Below are positions 22,310-31,984 of a DNA stretch of 39,227 nucleotides, one piece after another; position 1 is the stretch's first letter, and each line of letters begins with the position of its first letter. The stretch spans positions 1 through 39,227 of the forward strand of contig BNZQ01000016.1 of the NCBI GenBank assembly GCA_026001225.1, in the 5' to 3' direction. The stretch is from Clostridia bacterium (GTDB lineage: Bacteria > Bacillota > Clostridia > Christensenellales > DUVY01). Both the position numbers and the translations under genes were made by a program. A model generated the notes under the pieces. The model searched no databases. It had not been told where the DNA came from and saw only the letters and a program-made list of their open reading frames with translations.

Positions 22310-25300
22310 ATGAAGAAACTGAAAGCGTTGTTGTTCGCGTCGGCTATAGCCGCCGTGTTGACGTTCGCCGGTTTGGGCATAACCGCCTTGAAACCCGCGG
22401 CGGCGGCCGACGGACCGATCGTGCCGTTTAAGGCGATCGCAGGGGGCACGGAATATCCGCAATACGGATCGGGAATTCGGTATTCTCAGCCGATCGGGGC
22501 GCATAGCAAGAATTCTATTTTATGGCCGACGCTCCTCGCGCAACGGGATATCGTCGTTCGACAATCCCCCGACGCGTCGATCGATTTGTCCGATTCCGCC
22601 AATCTTGGTATGGACTATACGGACGCCGCGCTGACGTTTTGGTTCGGCGTGCAGGACGCGGGCGCTTTGGCCAATATGCAGAGATGGAAGCCCGATACCG
22701 GAAACGCCTTTATCAGTCTTTCCGACCTGCCGGACGCTTGGACTGCCGCCCACGACACCAACAGTCTTTTCATCAGTTTAGTTCCTTATTTGGCCGACTT
22801 TCAGGTGGGTTGGAACAAGGTTTCGGCTAAATTGAACTTGGCGATCGTCAAAAGCCAAACGTTGGACGATTATTTAACAAACGTCCAAAATCTGCGGTTC
22901 GTTCTGCAAGGCTCGGACGATACATACAATTATGCGATCAGCGACGTTCATTTCCGCGCGGCGGCCGGACAGACGGACGCCGTGAAAATCATCGATCACG
23001 AGGTGATGACGGAGTATTTGAGCGCGGGGCATGTTTCCGAGGTCGTCCTGCCGACCGGCACGGAGAACTTTCCGGGCGCGACGGCTGTCCATGCCGACGG
23101 CGGCCCGAACGACGCCCCCTATGTCCTGTTCGCGCCGAACTATCAAACGACCGCGTTCGAGATCGAAATCGACAATACCGGCGCGGCGGATTTTTCTTTC
23201 CCCGCGATCAGCCTTTGGGTCTATATCAGCAACATCGCGTCGTTCCAAGGTGTCGGCGACAGCCAATTGGAATTCCGCACCGTGCCGTTTTCTACGAATT
23301 TAACCGACGCACAGGGCGAGGCGCAGGGCGAGGTCAATATCCCTCTTTCCGTCTATAAGAGCCAATTGCAGCAAGGCTGGAACCGCGTGCTGATTCCGAT
23401 GTCCGGCGGATACGGCGGCCCCGTGAGGGATATCTTTGAGGTTGCTCCGTATTGGGGCGACCCCAATTATAACCAATTCGATTGGAACAAAATCAACTAT
23501 TTCCGTTTGTACGCCGTCGGCGGATCGGGCTATTCGGGTCAGTTTGGCCTGTCGGATATCCGGATCGTCGAAACCACCTATATCGACGTCGGCGCCGTGC
23601 CGCGCATCGTCGATTTCATCCCCGTGCCGAACGTTTTGACCGCGCGCGCCTATGTCGGCAAGGACACGGCTTTGCGCGGCCTCGTCGGAACGGGGTTGAC
23701 GTTCACGTCCTCCGACCCGAATATCGTGACCGTGAATTCGTCGGGCGTCCTGCGCGGCGTCGCGGCGGGGACGGCGACCGTTACGGCCAACAACACGATG
23801 ACCGGCGATTATAACACCGTGACCGTCACGGTGACGAACGCGACGGCCGAGAGCGCCGTGTTGGTCAACGAGAAAGCCGAGAATACATACAGTCATTGGC
23901 CGGGGATCATGGACGTCGGGCCGGAACGGACGCCGGAAAACGGGCGTAAATCCCTGTCCGTATTTAAGCACAGCGCCGGACACGCCGAAAACTGGTTCAG
24001 TCTGAACGGCAACACCCCTGCGTTGTCCGGCGCGACGGGCGGCGTAAACATTTCCGGCGTGCCCAATCCCGCGCTGAATTTCCTGTTGTATGTTTCCAAG
24101 CCCGACGCGGTCAAGACTATACCGATGGATATCGCGATCGCTTCGGGTGTAAGGCGCGTCGGCGTGGATGCCGGGTTTGATATCGGCACCGTAGACGGGT
24201 TTACCCGATTTGAAATTTCGCCCTCTTCGCTCGGCGGCTTGCAAAAAGGCTGGAATGAATTCACCGTGCCTTTGGCCGACGCGATTCGAAACAATGCGGA
24301 TTTGACCAACATTACGTCCGTTGTTTTCCGCTTCGTCGGCAACAACGACGGCAGCGACTTTTACGTATACAACGTTAAGGTTGTAGAGAGCGATGTTTTT
24401 GCGTTCGCGTTCCGGCCTTTCGCGATCTATTCGACGGCTCGGGCGTACGTGGGCAAGGATACGACGTTGCGCGGCCTCTCCGGTACGGGGTTGACCTATA
24501 CGTCCCAGGATCCGTCCAAGGTGACGATCGACGCTGTGTCGGGCGTCATGCACGGCGTCGCGGCGGGAACGACGACGATTACGGCCAACAATACGGTATT
24601 CGGCGACTATAATACGGTCACCGTCACGGTGACCGACGTTTCGGGTACGAACGCGGTATTGGCCAACGAGAAGGCGGAGCAGGCGAACGTTTATTGGCGG
24701 CAGCCGGAGCTTTTCGCCCCCGGTTGGACGGCGGCAAATCAATACAAGTCTTTCCCGTTGCTCGTGCACGGCGGCGCGACGTCGACGCAGATCGAGAATT
24801 GGATCAATCTGAAAGGCTCGGACCGTTCCACGACCGACGGGACGGGCGGCGTCGATATTTCGGGCGTCTACAATCCGATATTGAAATTCGACCTGTATAT
24901 CGCCAACGCCGCGCAAATGAATTCCGCGACGCTGAACGTCGGCTTCAATTCGGGTGCGCGCCGCGCCGGAACGCCGGATATCGATTTTGATAACGCTTGC
25001 ACCGCCTTATGGAGCGCCGACACGAATTTCACCAAATTCGCCATAACGGGTACGCTGACAAACGGCTGGAACGAGATCACCCTGCCGCAGACCTACGCGA
25101 CTGTCGATAACGCGGATTACGGCAATATCACCTGCGTCGTATTCCGCTTCAATGGAGCCAACGGTGGACAGCTGCCGTTCGTGCACAACCTGCGCGTCGT
25201 CGCGGGCGCGACGGGTGCGGAAATGCCGTCGATCTCTTCGAAACAGGCCGCCGTCGCCGCGCCGGGATCGGGCGCGTGGGATTCGGATCCCTCCCATACG

Positions 25301-26806
25301 TTTACATGGAAAAACTCGGCATCCGTCCAATTTTTAAATAAGAGCGTTCTCAATACGCCCGCGTCCATGGATGCCGCGTACACAAAATTCGCTTTGGTCA
25401 ACGGCAGCGCGGATCATGTCGATTTCGACGTAGACTTCAATTTGAGCGGGATCGCCGAGCACAATGTTTCGCGCCTCGCGCTGGAAATTTGGATTTATCT
25501 GACGAGCGGCGCGATCACGACGGGCAACGCCGGCGGCGAGGTGTTCGGGTTCGCCCTGTACAACGCGGATTCGAGCCACGGGATTCTGACGAACGGCACA
25601 TACGGCGCGGCCGGTATTTACAACTGGATGGGCTTTGCCGTCGATGATGTGGCGGATCGGACGCTGACGGCGGGCTGGAACCGTGTGCGCATCGCGTTAG
25701 GATCGAGCGGTTTTATGGAGAACGTCGTTTTATCCGCGGTGAATTTGCTGCGCTTCGATCCGCGGATCAACAAGGCGCCCGTCACCTATATCCTGTCCAA
25801 TCCGCGTATCGTGTATCAGGGAGATACGGACTCCGCCTATCAGGATTCTTTCATCAATATGTGGGCTGCGCCGCAAAGAGTCCCGGCGCCGGCCGCTTTG
25901 ACCGGAATCGGTTTGGCCGCGCCGACCGGCGCGTATACGGTGCCGTCGAATACGGTGTATGACGGTTTGGCTAAAACGGGCCTGACGGCGGGCGCGGGCG
26001 TGTTCGTCTACTCCTCGGAGAATCCCTTGCTTGTCGCGGTTGATCCGTGGTCGGGCGAGATGAGCTTTATCGGCGAAGGAACGGCGGCGATTCGCCTTAC
26101 CCTGCTCGGAACGGAGCTGTTCGTTTCGCAAAACGTAACGGGCGTCGGCCCGGCGTTGACCGGCGCGGGCATCGATAAATCCGGTTTCGGCGCGCACGGG
26201 ACTTGGAACGCCGAAACCAATACGCTGACGCTGACGAAGGCCGATTCGTTTACCCTGACGTATACCTTGATCGAGGCCGACGCGCTGAACGTGGTCGTTA
26301 CGTGGGCCACCTCGGGCGCCGATATCGTCAATATCAATCCCAATACCGGCGCGCTGATCCTTCGGGGCAACGGTACGGTTACGATTACGATGACGGCTGT
26401 CAAGGGCGAAACGTCTTTCAGCGATACGGTCAAGCTCACGGTGAACAGCTTCGTGGTGTTGGAGGGGATTACGATCGACAACGTCGCGCTGACGAATAAG
26501 GAGCCGTTCATCGTCGAATATACGTTAACGGGTCAAAACGTGCCCGCGACGGCCGGCGTGACGTATTCGTCCGATAAACCCGAAATCGTGACCGTGGACG
26601 AAAACGGAGACCTTGTGGCGGTGGCCAACGGAACGGCGACCGTCACCGCGACCGTGACGCTGAACGGCGTAACCAAAACGACCACGTTTACCGTCACCGT
26701 ATCCGGCTTGCAGAGCGGATCGGGCAATTGCCGGAATTCGGCCGCGCTTTACGCGGTCTTTCCGTTGCTGCTCGCGGCCGCGTTTCTGTTCAAAAAACGC
26801 GGATAA
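22310..26806 (+). CDS. Large anchored surface protein with Big_2 domains and repeated beta-sandwich-like modules
   Basis: The 1,498-residue product starts at ATG 22310 behind AAAGGAGA; a TTG at 22181 lies upstream of the promoter and is rejected. A signal peptide covers about 1-34. About five modules with the pattern [hydrophobic]-F-W-x-[YF]-[IV] ... GWN-x-V/F/I follow, near residues 100-220, 281-425, 520-695, 784-965 and 1024-1180. Big_2-like domains sit near 440-509, 704-775 and three more at 1195-1465. The Big_2 plus module unit is duplicated (nt 23640-24435 and 24436-25230). The C-terminus has GSGNCRNSA, a hydrophobic helix and KKRG, a Cys-containing anchor. It leads the importer cluster, so glycan capture is likely. 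Confidence 0.75.
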   Translation: MKKLKALLFASAIAAVLTFAGLGITALKPAAAADGPIVPFKAIAGGTEYPQYGSGIRYSQPIGAHSKNSILWPTLLAQRDIVVRQSPDASIDLSDSANLGMDYTDAALTFWFGVQDAGALANMQRWKPDTGNAFISLSDLPDAWTAAHDTNSLFISLVPYLADFQVGWNKVSAKLNLAIVKSQTLDDYLTNVQNLRFVLQGSDDTYNYAISDVHFRAAAGQTDAVKIIDHEVMTEYLSAGHVSEVVLPTGTENFPGATAVHADGGPNDAPYVLFAPNYQTTAFEIEIDNTGAADFSFPAISLWVYISNIASFQGVGDSQLEFRTVPFSTNLTDAQGEAQGEVNIPLSVYKSQLQQGWNRVLIPMSGGYGGPVRDIFEVAPYWGDPNYNQFDWNKINYFRLYAVGGSGYSGQFGLSDIRIVETTYIDVGAVPRIVDFIPVPNVLTARAYVGKDTALRGLVGTGLTFTSSDPNIVTVNSSGVLRGVAAGTATVTANNTMTGDYNTVTVTVTNATAESAVLVNEKAENTYSHWPGIMDVGPERTPENGRKSLSVFKHSAGHAENWFSLNGNTPALSGATGGVNISGVPNPALNFLLYVSKPDAVKTIPMDIAIASGVRRVGVDAGFDIGTVDGFTRFEISPSSLGGLQKGWNEFTVPLADAIRNNADLTNITSVVFRFVGNNDGSDFYVYNVKVVESDVFAFAFRPFAIYSTARAYVGKDTTLRGLSGTGLTYTSQDPSKVTIDAVSGVMHGVAAGTTTITANNTVFGDYNTVTVTVTDVSGTNAVLANEKAEQANVYWRQPELFAPGWTAANQYKSFPLLVHGGATSTQIENWINLKGSDRSTTDGTGGVDISGVYNPILKFDLYIANAAQMNSATLNVGFNSGARRAGTPDIDFDNACTALWSADTNFTKFAITGTLTNGWNEITLPQTYATVDNADYGNITCVVFRFNGANGGQLPFVHNLRVVAGATGAEMPSISSKQAAVAAPGSGAWDSDPSHTFTWKNSASVQFLNKSVLNTPASMDAAYTKFALVNGSADHVDFDVDFNLSGIAEHNVSRLALEIWIYLTSGAITTGNAGGEVFGFALYNADSSHGILTNGTYGAAGIYNWMGFAVDDVADRTLTAGWNRVRIALGSSGFMENVVLSAVNLLRFDPRINKAPVTYILSNPRIVYQGDTDSAYQDSFINMWAAPQRVPAPAALTGIGLAAPTGAYTVPSNTVYDGLAKTGLTAGAGVFVYSSENPLLVAVDPWSGEMSFIGEGTAAIRLTLLGTELFVSQNVTGVGPALTGAGIDKSGFGAHGTWNAETNTLTLTKADSFTLTYTLIEADALNVVVTWATSGADIVNINPNTGALILRGNGTVTITMTAVKGETSFSDTVKLTVNSFVVLEGITIDNVALTNKEPFIVEYTLTGQNVPATAGVTYSSDKPEIVTVDENGDLVAVANGTATVTATVTLNGVTKTTTFTVTVSGLQSGSGNCRNSAALYAVFPLLLAAAFLFKKRG

Positions 26807-26853
26807 AATGTCCGGTTCATCGCATCTACGAACATAAAGGAGAGAAATAGAAC

Positions 26854-28251
26854 ATGAAAAGCTTTTTCAAAAAATGCCTGCTGTCGCTGTTGGCCGCGGT
26901 CTGCGTCGGCGCGGCGGGGTGCAACGGCGGGACGCAGAACGACCCGTCCAAGCTGACCGTGTGGGTGGTCGCGCCCTTCGTACACAATTACGCGCAGGTG
27001 CTGAAAACGAAGCCCAACGACAGGCAGGCCAAGGTCAGCAAGGAGATTTTCGAGGAATACGCCCGCGACTATCCCGATATCAAACTCGATCTGAAAAATT
27101 ACGGTTGGGGGACCGAGTTGAATCAGGCCTTGGTCAAGGCGATCGCGGGCAACACCGCGCCCGACGTGGTCGTCGGCGAAATGTATGTTCCCTCGTACAT
27201 CGCGAACAACCAATTTGTACCGCTTGAAATGGGCGCGGAGATCGAAAACGATATCACCGAGCAGGCGGCCGCTTACGGCAAAGGCGCGGACGGCAAATGG
27301 TACGCGGCGCCCGTATGGACCGGTACTTTCGGCCTTTCGATCAACGTTACCGTGCTGATCGAGGCGGGAATTTTGAATGAGGACGAAACGGTCAAGGACG
27401 CGGAATTAAAGGCCGCCGGTATCGATCCTCTGCACCCCGCTTATTGGGAGGATTTGCTGACGATCTGTACCAAGATCAAAACGCATTACACGAACGCCGG
27501 CGACGAGTACAAAGGCGGTATGCTGTTGTCCAACACGCACGAGGGCGGCGCGTGGCGCGCTTTGGCCTATCAGCGGACGGCGGGCGGCGAGATATCGACC
27601 GACAACCAAACCATGGTGATGAACACGCCCGCGAACGAAAAGGCCTATCAAATGTTGCGCGATCTGTCCAAAACCGCGCCCAAAGGCGCGTTGGAAAGCA
27701 GCAACGAGGAGGTCATTTGGACGCAATATTTCTTCCCCAATAAAGCGGCCTATATCGTGGACGGCATCGACCCGATCGTGCGCGCCGGTTATTTCGACGG
27801 CGCGGGCAAGATCGTTCCGGCCGAATTGCCCACGTTCAAGGGAAGCGGGGTCAAATCCAACGTGTTGGTGGGAACGGGGTATTTCTCGATCGTTTCTAAA
27901 CGCAACAAGACCGACTACGGCACGGCGCAGGAGTTCATCCGCTTTCTGATGAAAAAGGAAAATCAGATCCGTTTGTTGAACGCCGATATCCGCGTGCCTA
28001 CCCGCAAGAGCGTTTTGGAGAGCGACGCCGTCAAAGACATGGATGATGCCGCGATCAAGGAACCGTTCATTAAACCGATCATCGACCCGTCCTATTCGTT
28101 CAACGGCGGCATCCCGTCCTTCCTCAAAAATCCCGCCACCGTTTGGAGCAAGTACGATTACTTTTTGGACGACGTTTTCAAAAAGGACACCGCGATCTCC
28201 GCGCTTTTAACGGATGTCCAAAAGGCCATGACGGACGCCTACAACGAATAA
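26854..28251 (+). CDS. ABC transporter sugar-binding lipoprotein
   Basis: The 465-residue product is an extracellular solute-binding protein of the carbohydrate type (family 1). The signal peptide ends in the lipobox-like VGAAGC with Cys23 as the lipid site. LTVWVVAPF opens the first lobe, followed by a YPDIKLDLKNYGWGTELNQALVKAIAGNTAPDVVVGE-type pattern and an LPTFKGSG region near 323. It delivers oligosaccharide to the two permeases encoded directly downstream (spacing 15 bp). The ribosome-binding site AAAGGAGAG precedes ATG 26854. The N-terminal regulator and the neighbouring mannosidases suggest mannose-containing oligosaccharides, but specificity cannot be read from the sequence. Confidence 0.92.
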   Translation: MKSFFKKCLLSLLAAVCVGAAGCNGGTQNDPSKLTVWVVAPFVHNYAQVLKTKPNDRQAKVSKEIFEEYARDYPDIKLDLKNYGWGTELNQALVKAIAGNTAPDVVVGEMYVPSYIANNQFVPLEMGAEIENDITEQAAAYGKGADGKWYAAPVWTGTFGLSINVTVLIEAGILNEDETVKDAELKAAGIDPLHPAYWEDLLTICTKIKTHYTNAGDEYKGGMLLSNTHEGGAWRALAYQRTAGGEISTDNQTMVMNTPANEKAYQMLRDLSKTAPKGALESSNEEVIWTQYFFPNKAAYIVDGIDPIVRAGYFDGAGKIVPAELPTFKGSGVKSNVLVGTGYFSIVSKRNKTDYGTAQEFIRFLMKKENQIRLLNADIRVPTRKSVLESDAVKDMDDAAIKEPFIKPIIDPSYSFNGGIPSFLKNPATVWSKYDYFLDDVFKKDTAISALLTDVQKAMTDAYNE

Positions 28252-28266
28252 TCGAGAGAAGGAAGC

Positions 28267-29157
28267 ATGAAACTGCAAAAAAAAGACTCCATTAAAGCGC
28301 TGAGCTGCGTTATACCCTCCACCGTGTATTATTTGTTGTTTACGTTAGTGCCGCTCGTCATGCTGTTTTGGTACTCGGTGACCAACTATAACGTACTCGA
28401 ACAGACGAACGCTTTCGTGGGTTTTCAGAATTACGTTAAAATCTTCACGCAACAGCAGTATTACAGTTCGCTGTTGACCACGCTGATCATCGCGGTGTTG
28501 ATCATGGCGTTCGGCATGATTTTGGGCTTTTTCTTGGCGCTGGGCCTCAACAAGGTGCTCCGCGGCAAAAGCTTTCTGCGTGTGCTGTGGTACATACCCG
28601 CGCTCTTGCCCATGGCGGTCATGTCGCAATTCATCTCCATATTGTTGCAGCCTCTCGGAATTGCCAACAACATCGTCAGGGCGTTGGGCGGCGATGCCGT
28701 GTCGTGGTACGATTCGGTGTTTTGGATGTATTTCTTCATCGTGCTGTTGATCACGTGGAAGGGCTTAGGCAGTACCGCCGTCCTGTTTATGGCGGGTTTG
28801 GCGGGCGTTTCGCCGGAGATCTATGAGGCTGCCTCGATCGACGGAGCCACCGGATGGCGGCGTATGGTGTATATTACCCTGCCGCTCATGCGGCCGATGA
28901 TCGGCTTTATCTTGATCATGGGCTTCATCGGCGCGTTCAATATCTTCGAGCCGGTACAGCTCATTTCCCGCGGCGCGCCCCGCGGTCAAACCGAGGTCAT
29001 TTTGTATAAAATCTATACGCAGGGCTTCGATAACTTTAAGTTGGGCTTCGCGTCGGCGATTTCGGTGGTGGTTTTCGTCATCGTTTTGCTTCTGACGCTG
29101 TTGAACATGCTGGTCACCGACAGCAATATTTTGAAAGCGGAGGTCGCGGGACAATGA
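28267..29157 (+). CDS. ABC sugar permease, MalF/UgpA type
   Basis: The 296-residue integral membrane protein has about six hydrophobic helices. The EAA loop EIYEAASIDGATGWRRMVYITLPLMRP (about 182-208), contacting the ATPase, marks it as a binding-protein-dependent permease of the CUT1 class. It follows the binding protein by 15 bp and overlaps the second permease by 4 bp (ATGA at 29154-29157), which implies coupled translation. GAGAAGGAAG precedes ATG 28267. Confidence 0.93.
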   Translation: MKLQKKDSIKALSCVIPSTVYYLLFTLVPLVMLFWYSVTNYNVLEQTNAFVGFQNYVKIFTQQQYYSSLLTTLIIAVLIMAFGMILGFFLALGLNKVLRGKSFLRVLWYIPALLPMAVMSQFISILLQPLGIANNIVRALGGDAVSWYDSVFWMYFFIVLLITWKGLGSTAVLFMAGLAGVSPEIYEAASIDGATGWRRMVYITLPLMRPMIGFILIMGFIGAFNIFEPVQLISRGAPRGQTEVILYKIYTQGFDNFKLGFASAISVVVFVIVLLLTLLNMLVTDSNILKAEVAGQ

Positions 29158-30053
29158 CGGCGGGGCGGACGAAAAACGCTATATTGTATACCGCATTGGC
29201 GGTCGCGGGCCTGATCCTGCTCTATCCGGTTTTCTTCGGTTTGTTGGGCAGCTTGAGCACGGTAAGCGAGTTCTATAAAACGATTATCCTGCCGATTCCG
29301 CACAGTCCCTTTCGGCAGTTCGTCGCGAACTATCAGCTGATCTTCAAAGAGGAAACGCTGTTGCGCGCGCTCGGAGTCACCGTGTTCAAAATGGCGTGGG
29401 GTCTGATCATCACCGTTCCCGTTTCGGTGCTCAACGGCTTCGTGTTCGCCAAGATGCGGTTCCCCTTAAAGCGCACGTTCTTTTTGGTTCTGATGTCCAG
29501 CATGATGATTCCGGGGCCCGCTATGATCATTCCCAATTACATTTGGATGGCCCGTTTCCCGTTGATGGGCGGAAACGATCTGTTCGGCAGCGGCGGCACA
29601 GGCTTTTTAAACAATCCGCTGATGTTTATTTTGACGGGCTGGGTGGGCGTGTACAACATTTTCTTATGCCGCCAATGCTTCGCTACGCTGGGCAACGAGA
29701 TGAACGAGGCCGCTAAAATCGACGGCGCGGGCTTTTTACGCACCGTGTTCACGATTTATATGCCGCTGATCACGCCGATCCTCGCCGTCATGTTCCTGAA
29801 TACCTTTGTGGGCTGTTGGAACGATTATCTCGGCAACCTGATCTATATGCCCGACGCGCGCCAATGGTGGACGGTAGGCAACGCCTTTGTCAATATCATG
29901 GCGATCTTCGCCGATTCCAGCGGTTTGACGGCGCCCAACCATCCGGCCGCGTTCGGCGTGGCCTTTATCAGTATGGTGCCGCCGATTGTCGCCTACGCCT
30001 GCGTGCAGGAGCAATTTACAAAAGGTCTGGCGATGGGCGCCGTTAAAGGCTAA
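29154..30053 (+). CDS. ABC sugar permease, MalG/UgpE type
   Basis: The 299-residue permease has about six hydrophobic helices and an EAA loop EMNEAAKIDGAGFLRTVFTIYMPLITP (about 182-208). It pairs with the upstream permease to form the channel. No ATP-binding subunit is encoded in the window, as in many Firmicutes CUT1 importers, which use a shared MsmK/UgpC-type ATPase encoded elsewhere. The ATG overlaps the upstream stop. The next gene lies 86 bp downstream. Confidence 0.93.
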   Translation: MTAGRTKNAILYTALAVAGLILLYPVFFGLLGSLSTVSEFYKTIILPIPHSPFRQFVANYQLIFKEETLLRALGVTVFKMAWGLIITVPVSVLNGFVFAKMRFPLKRTFFLVLMSSMMIPGPAMIIPNYIWMARFPLMGGNDLFGSGGTGFLNNPLMFILTGWVGVYNIFLCRQCFATLGNEMNEAAKIDGAGFLRTVFTIYMPLITPILAVMFLNTFVGCWNDYLGNLIYMPDARQWWTVGNAFVNIMAIFADSSGLTAPNHPAAFGVAFISMVPPIVAYACVQEQFTKGLAMGAVKG

Positions 30054-30139
30054 CCGAATCCCCGTCCGTTTCAAGCGTTTGTACGACAGCTTTTACGGCC
30101 TATAGAATCCGTAATCAAGAACAGGAGGAAATCAGGTAG

Positions 30140-31969
30140 ATGAAGAAAACGATCGCAGCCGCGCTGGGCGTTTTGCTGTTGTGCGGCCCGTGCCTCTTCG
30201 CTTGCGGGGCGAACCGCGACAGGACGGAGGACGGAATACCGGTTCCCGTCGCCCTCGATCCGGGCTATTCGGTTTCGACCGGCGTGGCGGAGCAGTTGGG
30301 CGGGGATTTCGACAAACAAAATCCCGATAATGTAGACAAGGTACGTACCTCGCCGCAGACGGGCTTTACGATCGACGAGGGCGTAACCGAGAGTACGGCG
30401 TTCACGCCGGCCGGCTTGATCGCGAGCGGTATGGTGTTGCAGCGCAACGCGGCGGCCCGTCTGTGGGGTACGGCCGCTTATGTCGGCGAGTTCGCCGTAA
30501 AACTCGCGGGCAAAACGAGTTACGGGACGGCCGCGGACGGCAAATTTGAAATCTATCTCGATCCGATGCCCGCGGGCGGCCCGTATGCGTTGACGTTCTA
30601 TTGGGCGAACGGGAAATTAACGGTGAACAATGTTTTGGTCGGCGAGGTGTTTTTATTGTCGGGCCAAAGCAACATGGATTGGCTGATCGCCAACAATATC
30701 GACACGGGCGATCAGCATTTACACGGCGGTACGGGCGTCTATCAGGGCGGAAGGTATGTACCGTCGCCGGTTTATGACCGCGGCACTTACGCGAGTTGGG
30801 CCGCGGACAGTCCGGAGCGTGACCAAATGATCAAGGATTATTACGAGGAAGCGACCGAAAACAGACAATACAATAATCCGCTGCTGCGCGTTTTCCATGT
30901 CGGCATTCATTCGCCGGAGGATCCGGGTTTTTACTATAACGCGACTGCGCCCGCCGTTTCCGTGAACGGGCATTGGGCGGGCATGGCGGGCAACGACATG
31001 ATCAATTTCTCGGCGTTCGGTTTCTTTTTCGGCAAAGAATTACAGCGGCTGATCGGTATTCCCGTCGGCCTCGTGATGTCCGCTTTGGGCGGCACCTATA
31101 TCACCGCGTGGACGCCGCCCGAAACCTTGGCCGCGCACCGCGCCGACTATGCTTACGGCGACGATTACGTTCAGGGCGGCAATTACGGTTCGGGCGCGCA
31201 CAATTTGGCGTCCCGTATGTACAACCTATACATTGAGCCGATTAAAAAGTTTGCCTATAAAAGCGTGGTTTGGGTGCAAGGCGAAGGGCAGAATATCAAA
31301 TACGGACTTTCCTTGCAACACACGATAGAGGGCTGGCGGGAAAAATTCGGGCAACCGCATTTAGGGTGGACGGTTTTAGGGCATCCCACGTCGGGCGCCT
31401 TCGACTACGTCCCCGCGGACTATTACAAAAAAGGGCCGTCCGAGCCGACGGGGTCCTATGTGACCGCCGAATGCCGCGAACAGCAGAAGTGGACGGCCGC
31501 GAACACGGAGAACGTGTGCGTCAGCGTCAATCAGGAATTCGGCGATTACGACGAGGTTCATCAGTACGACAAGAAGGGAACCGGATACCGCGCCGCTTAT
31601 GCGTTTATGGAGTTCTTCTATAAATCCTCGGGCCGCCTTACGCCGCCCGAGCCCGTGTCGGCAGAAAAAACCGACGACGGCGACGTGCTGATTCGGTTCC
31701 GCAATGTCGGGCCCGGTTTGAAAGTGATTCACGATTCGCGTAATTTGGAGGTCGCGGGCCGATTGGGCGTGTTTTATCCCGCCGAAGCCGTCGTCGTATC
31801 GGCGGATACGTTGCGGGTATCCAGCGATTTTGTGTTCGATATCCGGCAGGTGCGTTACGGATACCGCAACTATCCGAAGTTAGACCGCAACGAGGTCGCG
31901 TTGTATTATTCGATTTTCAGCGCGGATAATTTCGGCGCGGGGCAATTTCTGTTGCCCGTCGCCGAATAA
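30140..31969 (+). CDS. Sialate O-acetylesterase-like SGNH esterase, lipoprotein
   Basis: The 609-residue product resembles sialate 9-O-acetylesterases (SASA family). It has a signal peptide with lipobox LFAC (Cys22), so it is surface-tethered. The N-terminal beta domain has GMVLQRNAAARLWG. The catalytic block LVGEVFLLSGQSNM carries Ser177, WVQGEGQ is the second block, and YDEVHQYD provides D471 and H474. Family enzymes remove O-acetyl groups from sialic acids or other sugars. In this locus, deacetylation of an acetylated mannan or N-glycan is as likely as sialate processing. AGGAGG at 30123-30128 precedes the ATG. There is no sialidase or nan gene nearby. Confidence 0.82.
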   Translation: MKKTIAAALGVLLLCGPCLFACGANRDRTEDGIPVPVALDPGYSVSTGVAEQLGGDFDKQNPDNVDKVRTSPQTGFTIDEGVTESTAFTPAGLIASGMVLQRNAAARLWGTAAYVGEFAVKLAGKTSYGTAADGKFEIYLDPMPAGGPYALTFYWANGKLTVNNVLVGEVFLLSGQSNMDWLIANNIDTGDQHLHGGTGVYQGGRYVPSPVYDRGTYASWAADSPERDQMIKDYYEEATENRQYNNPLLRVFHVGIHSPEDPGFYYNATAPAVSVNGHWAGMAGNDMINFSAFGFFFGKELQRLIGIPVGLVMSALGGTYITAWTPPETLAAHRADYAYGDDYVQGGNYGSGAHNLASRMYNLYIEPIKKFAYKSVVWVQGEGQNIKYGLSLQHTIEGWREKFGQPHLGWTVLGHPTSGAFDYVPADYYKKGPSEPTGSYVTAECREQQKWTAANTENVCVSVNQEFGDYDEVHQYDKKGTGYRAAYAFMEFFYKSSGRLTPPEPVSAEKTDDGDVLIRFRNVGPGLKVIHDSRNLEVAGRLGVFYPAEAVVVSADTLRVSSDFVFDIRQVRYGYRNYPKLDRNEVALYYSIFSADNFGAGQFLLPVAE

Positions 31970-31984
31970 GGGAGGATGGAGAGT

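Noticed and set aside
22181..22310. Upstream extension of the large surface protein from a TTG at 22181
   Set aside because: It would start before the predicted promoter (22208-22236) and place a non-signal sequence before a perfect signal peptide; ATG 22310 has a good ribosome-binding site.
23300..24916. 538-codon minus-strand ORF opposite the surface protein
   Set aside because: The composition is low-complexity Arg/Asp/Gly/Val, as expected from the antisense of a GC-rich coding frame; there is no domain and no start signal.
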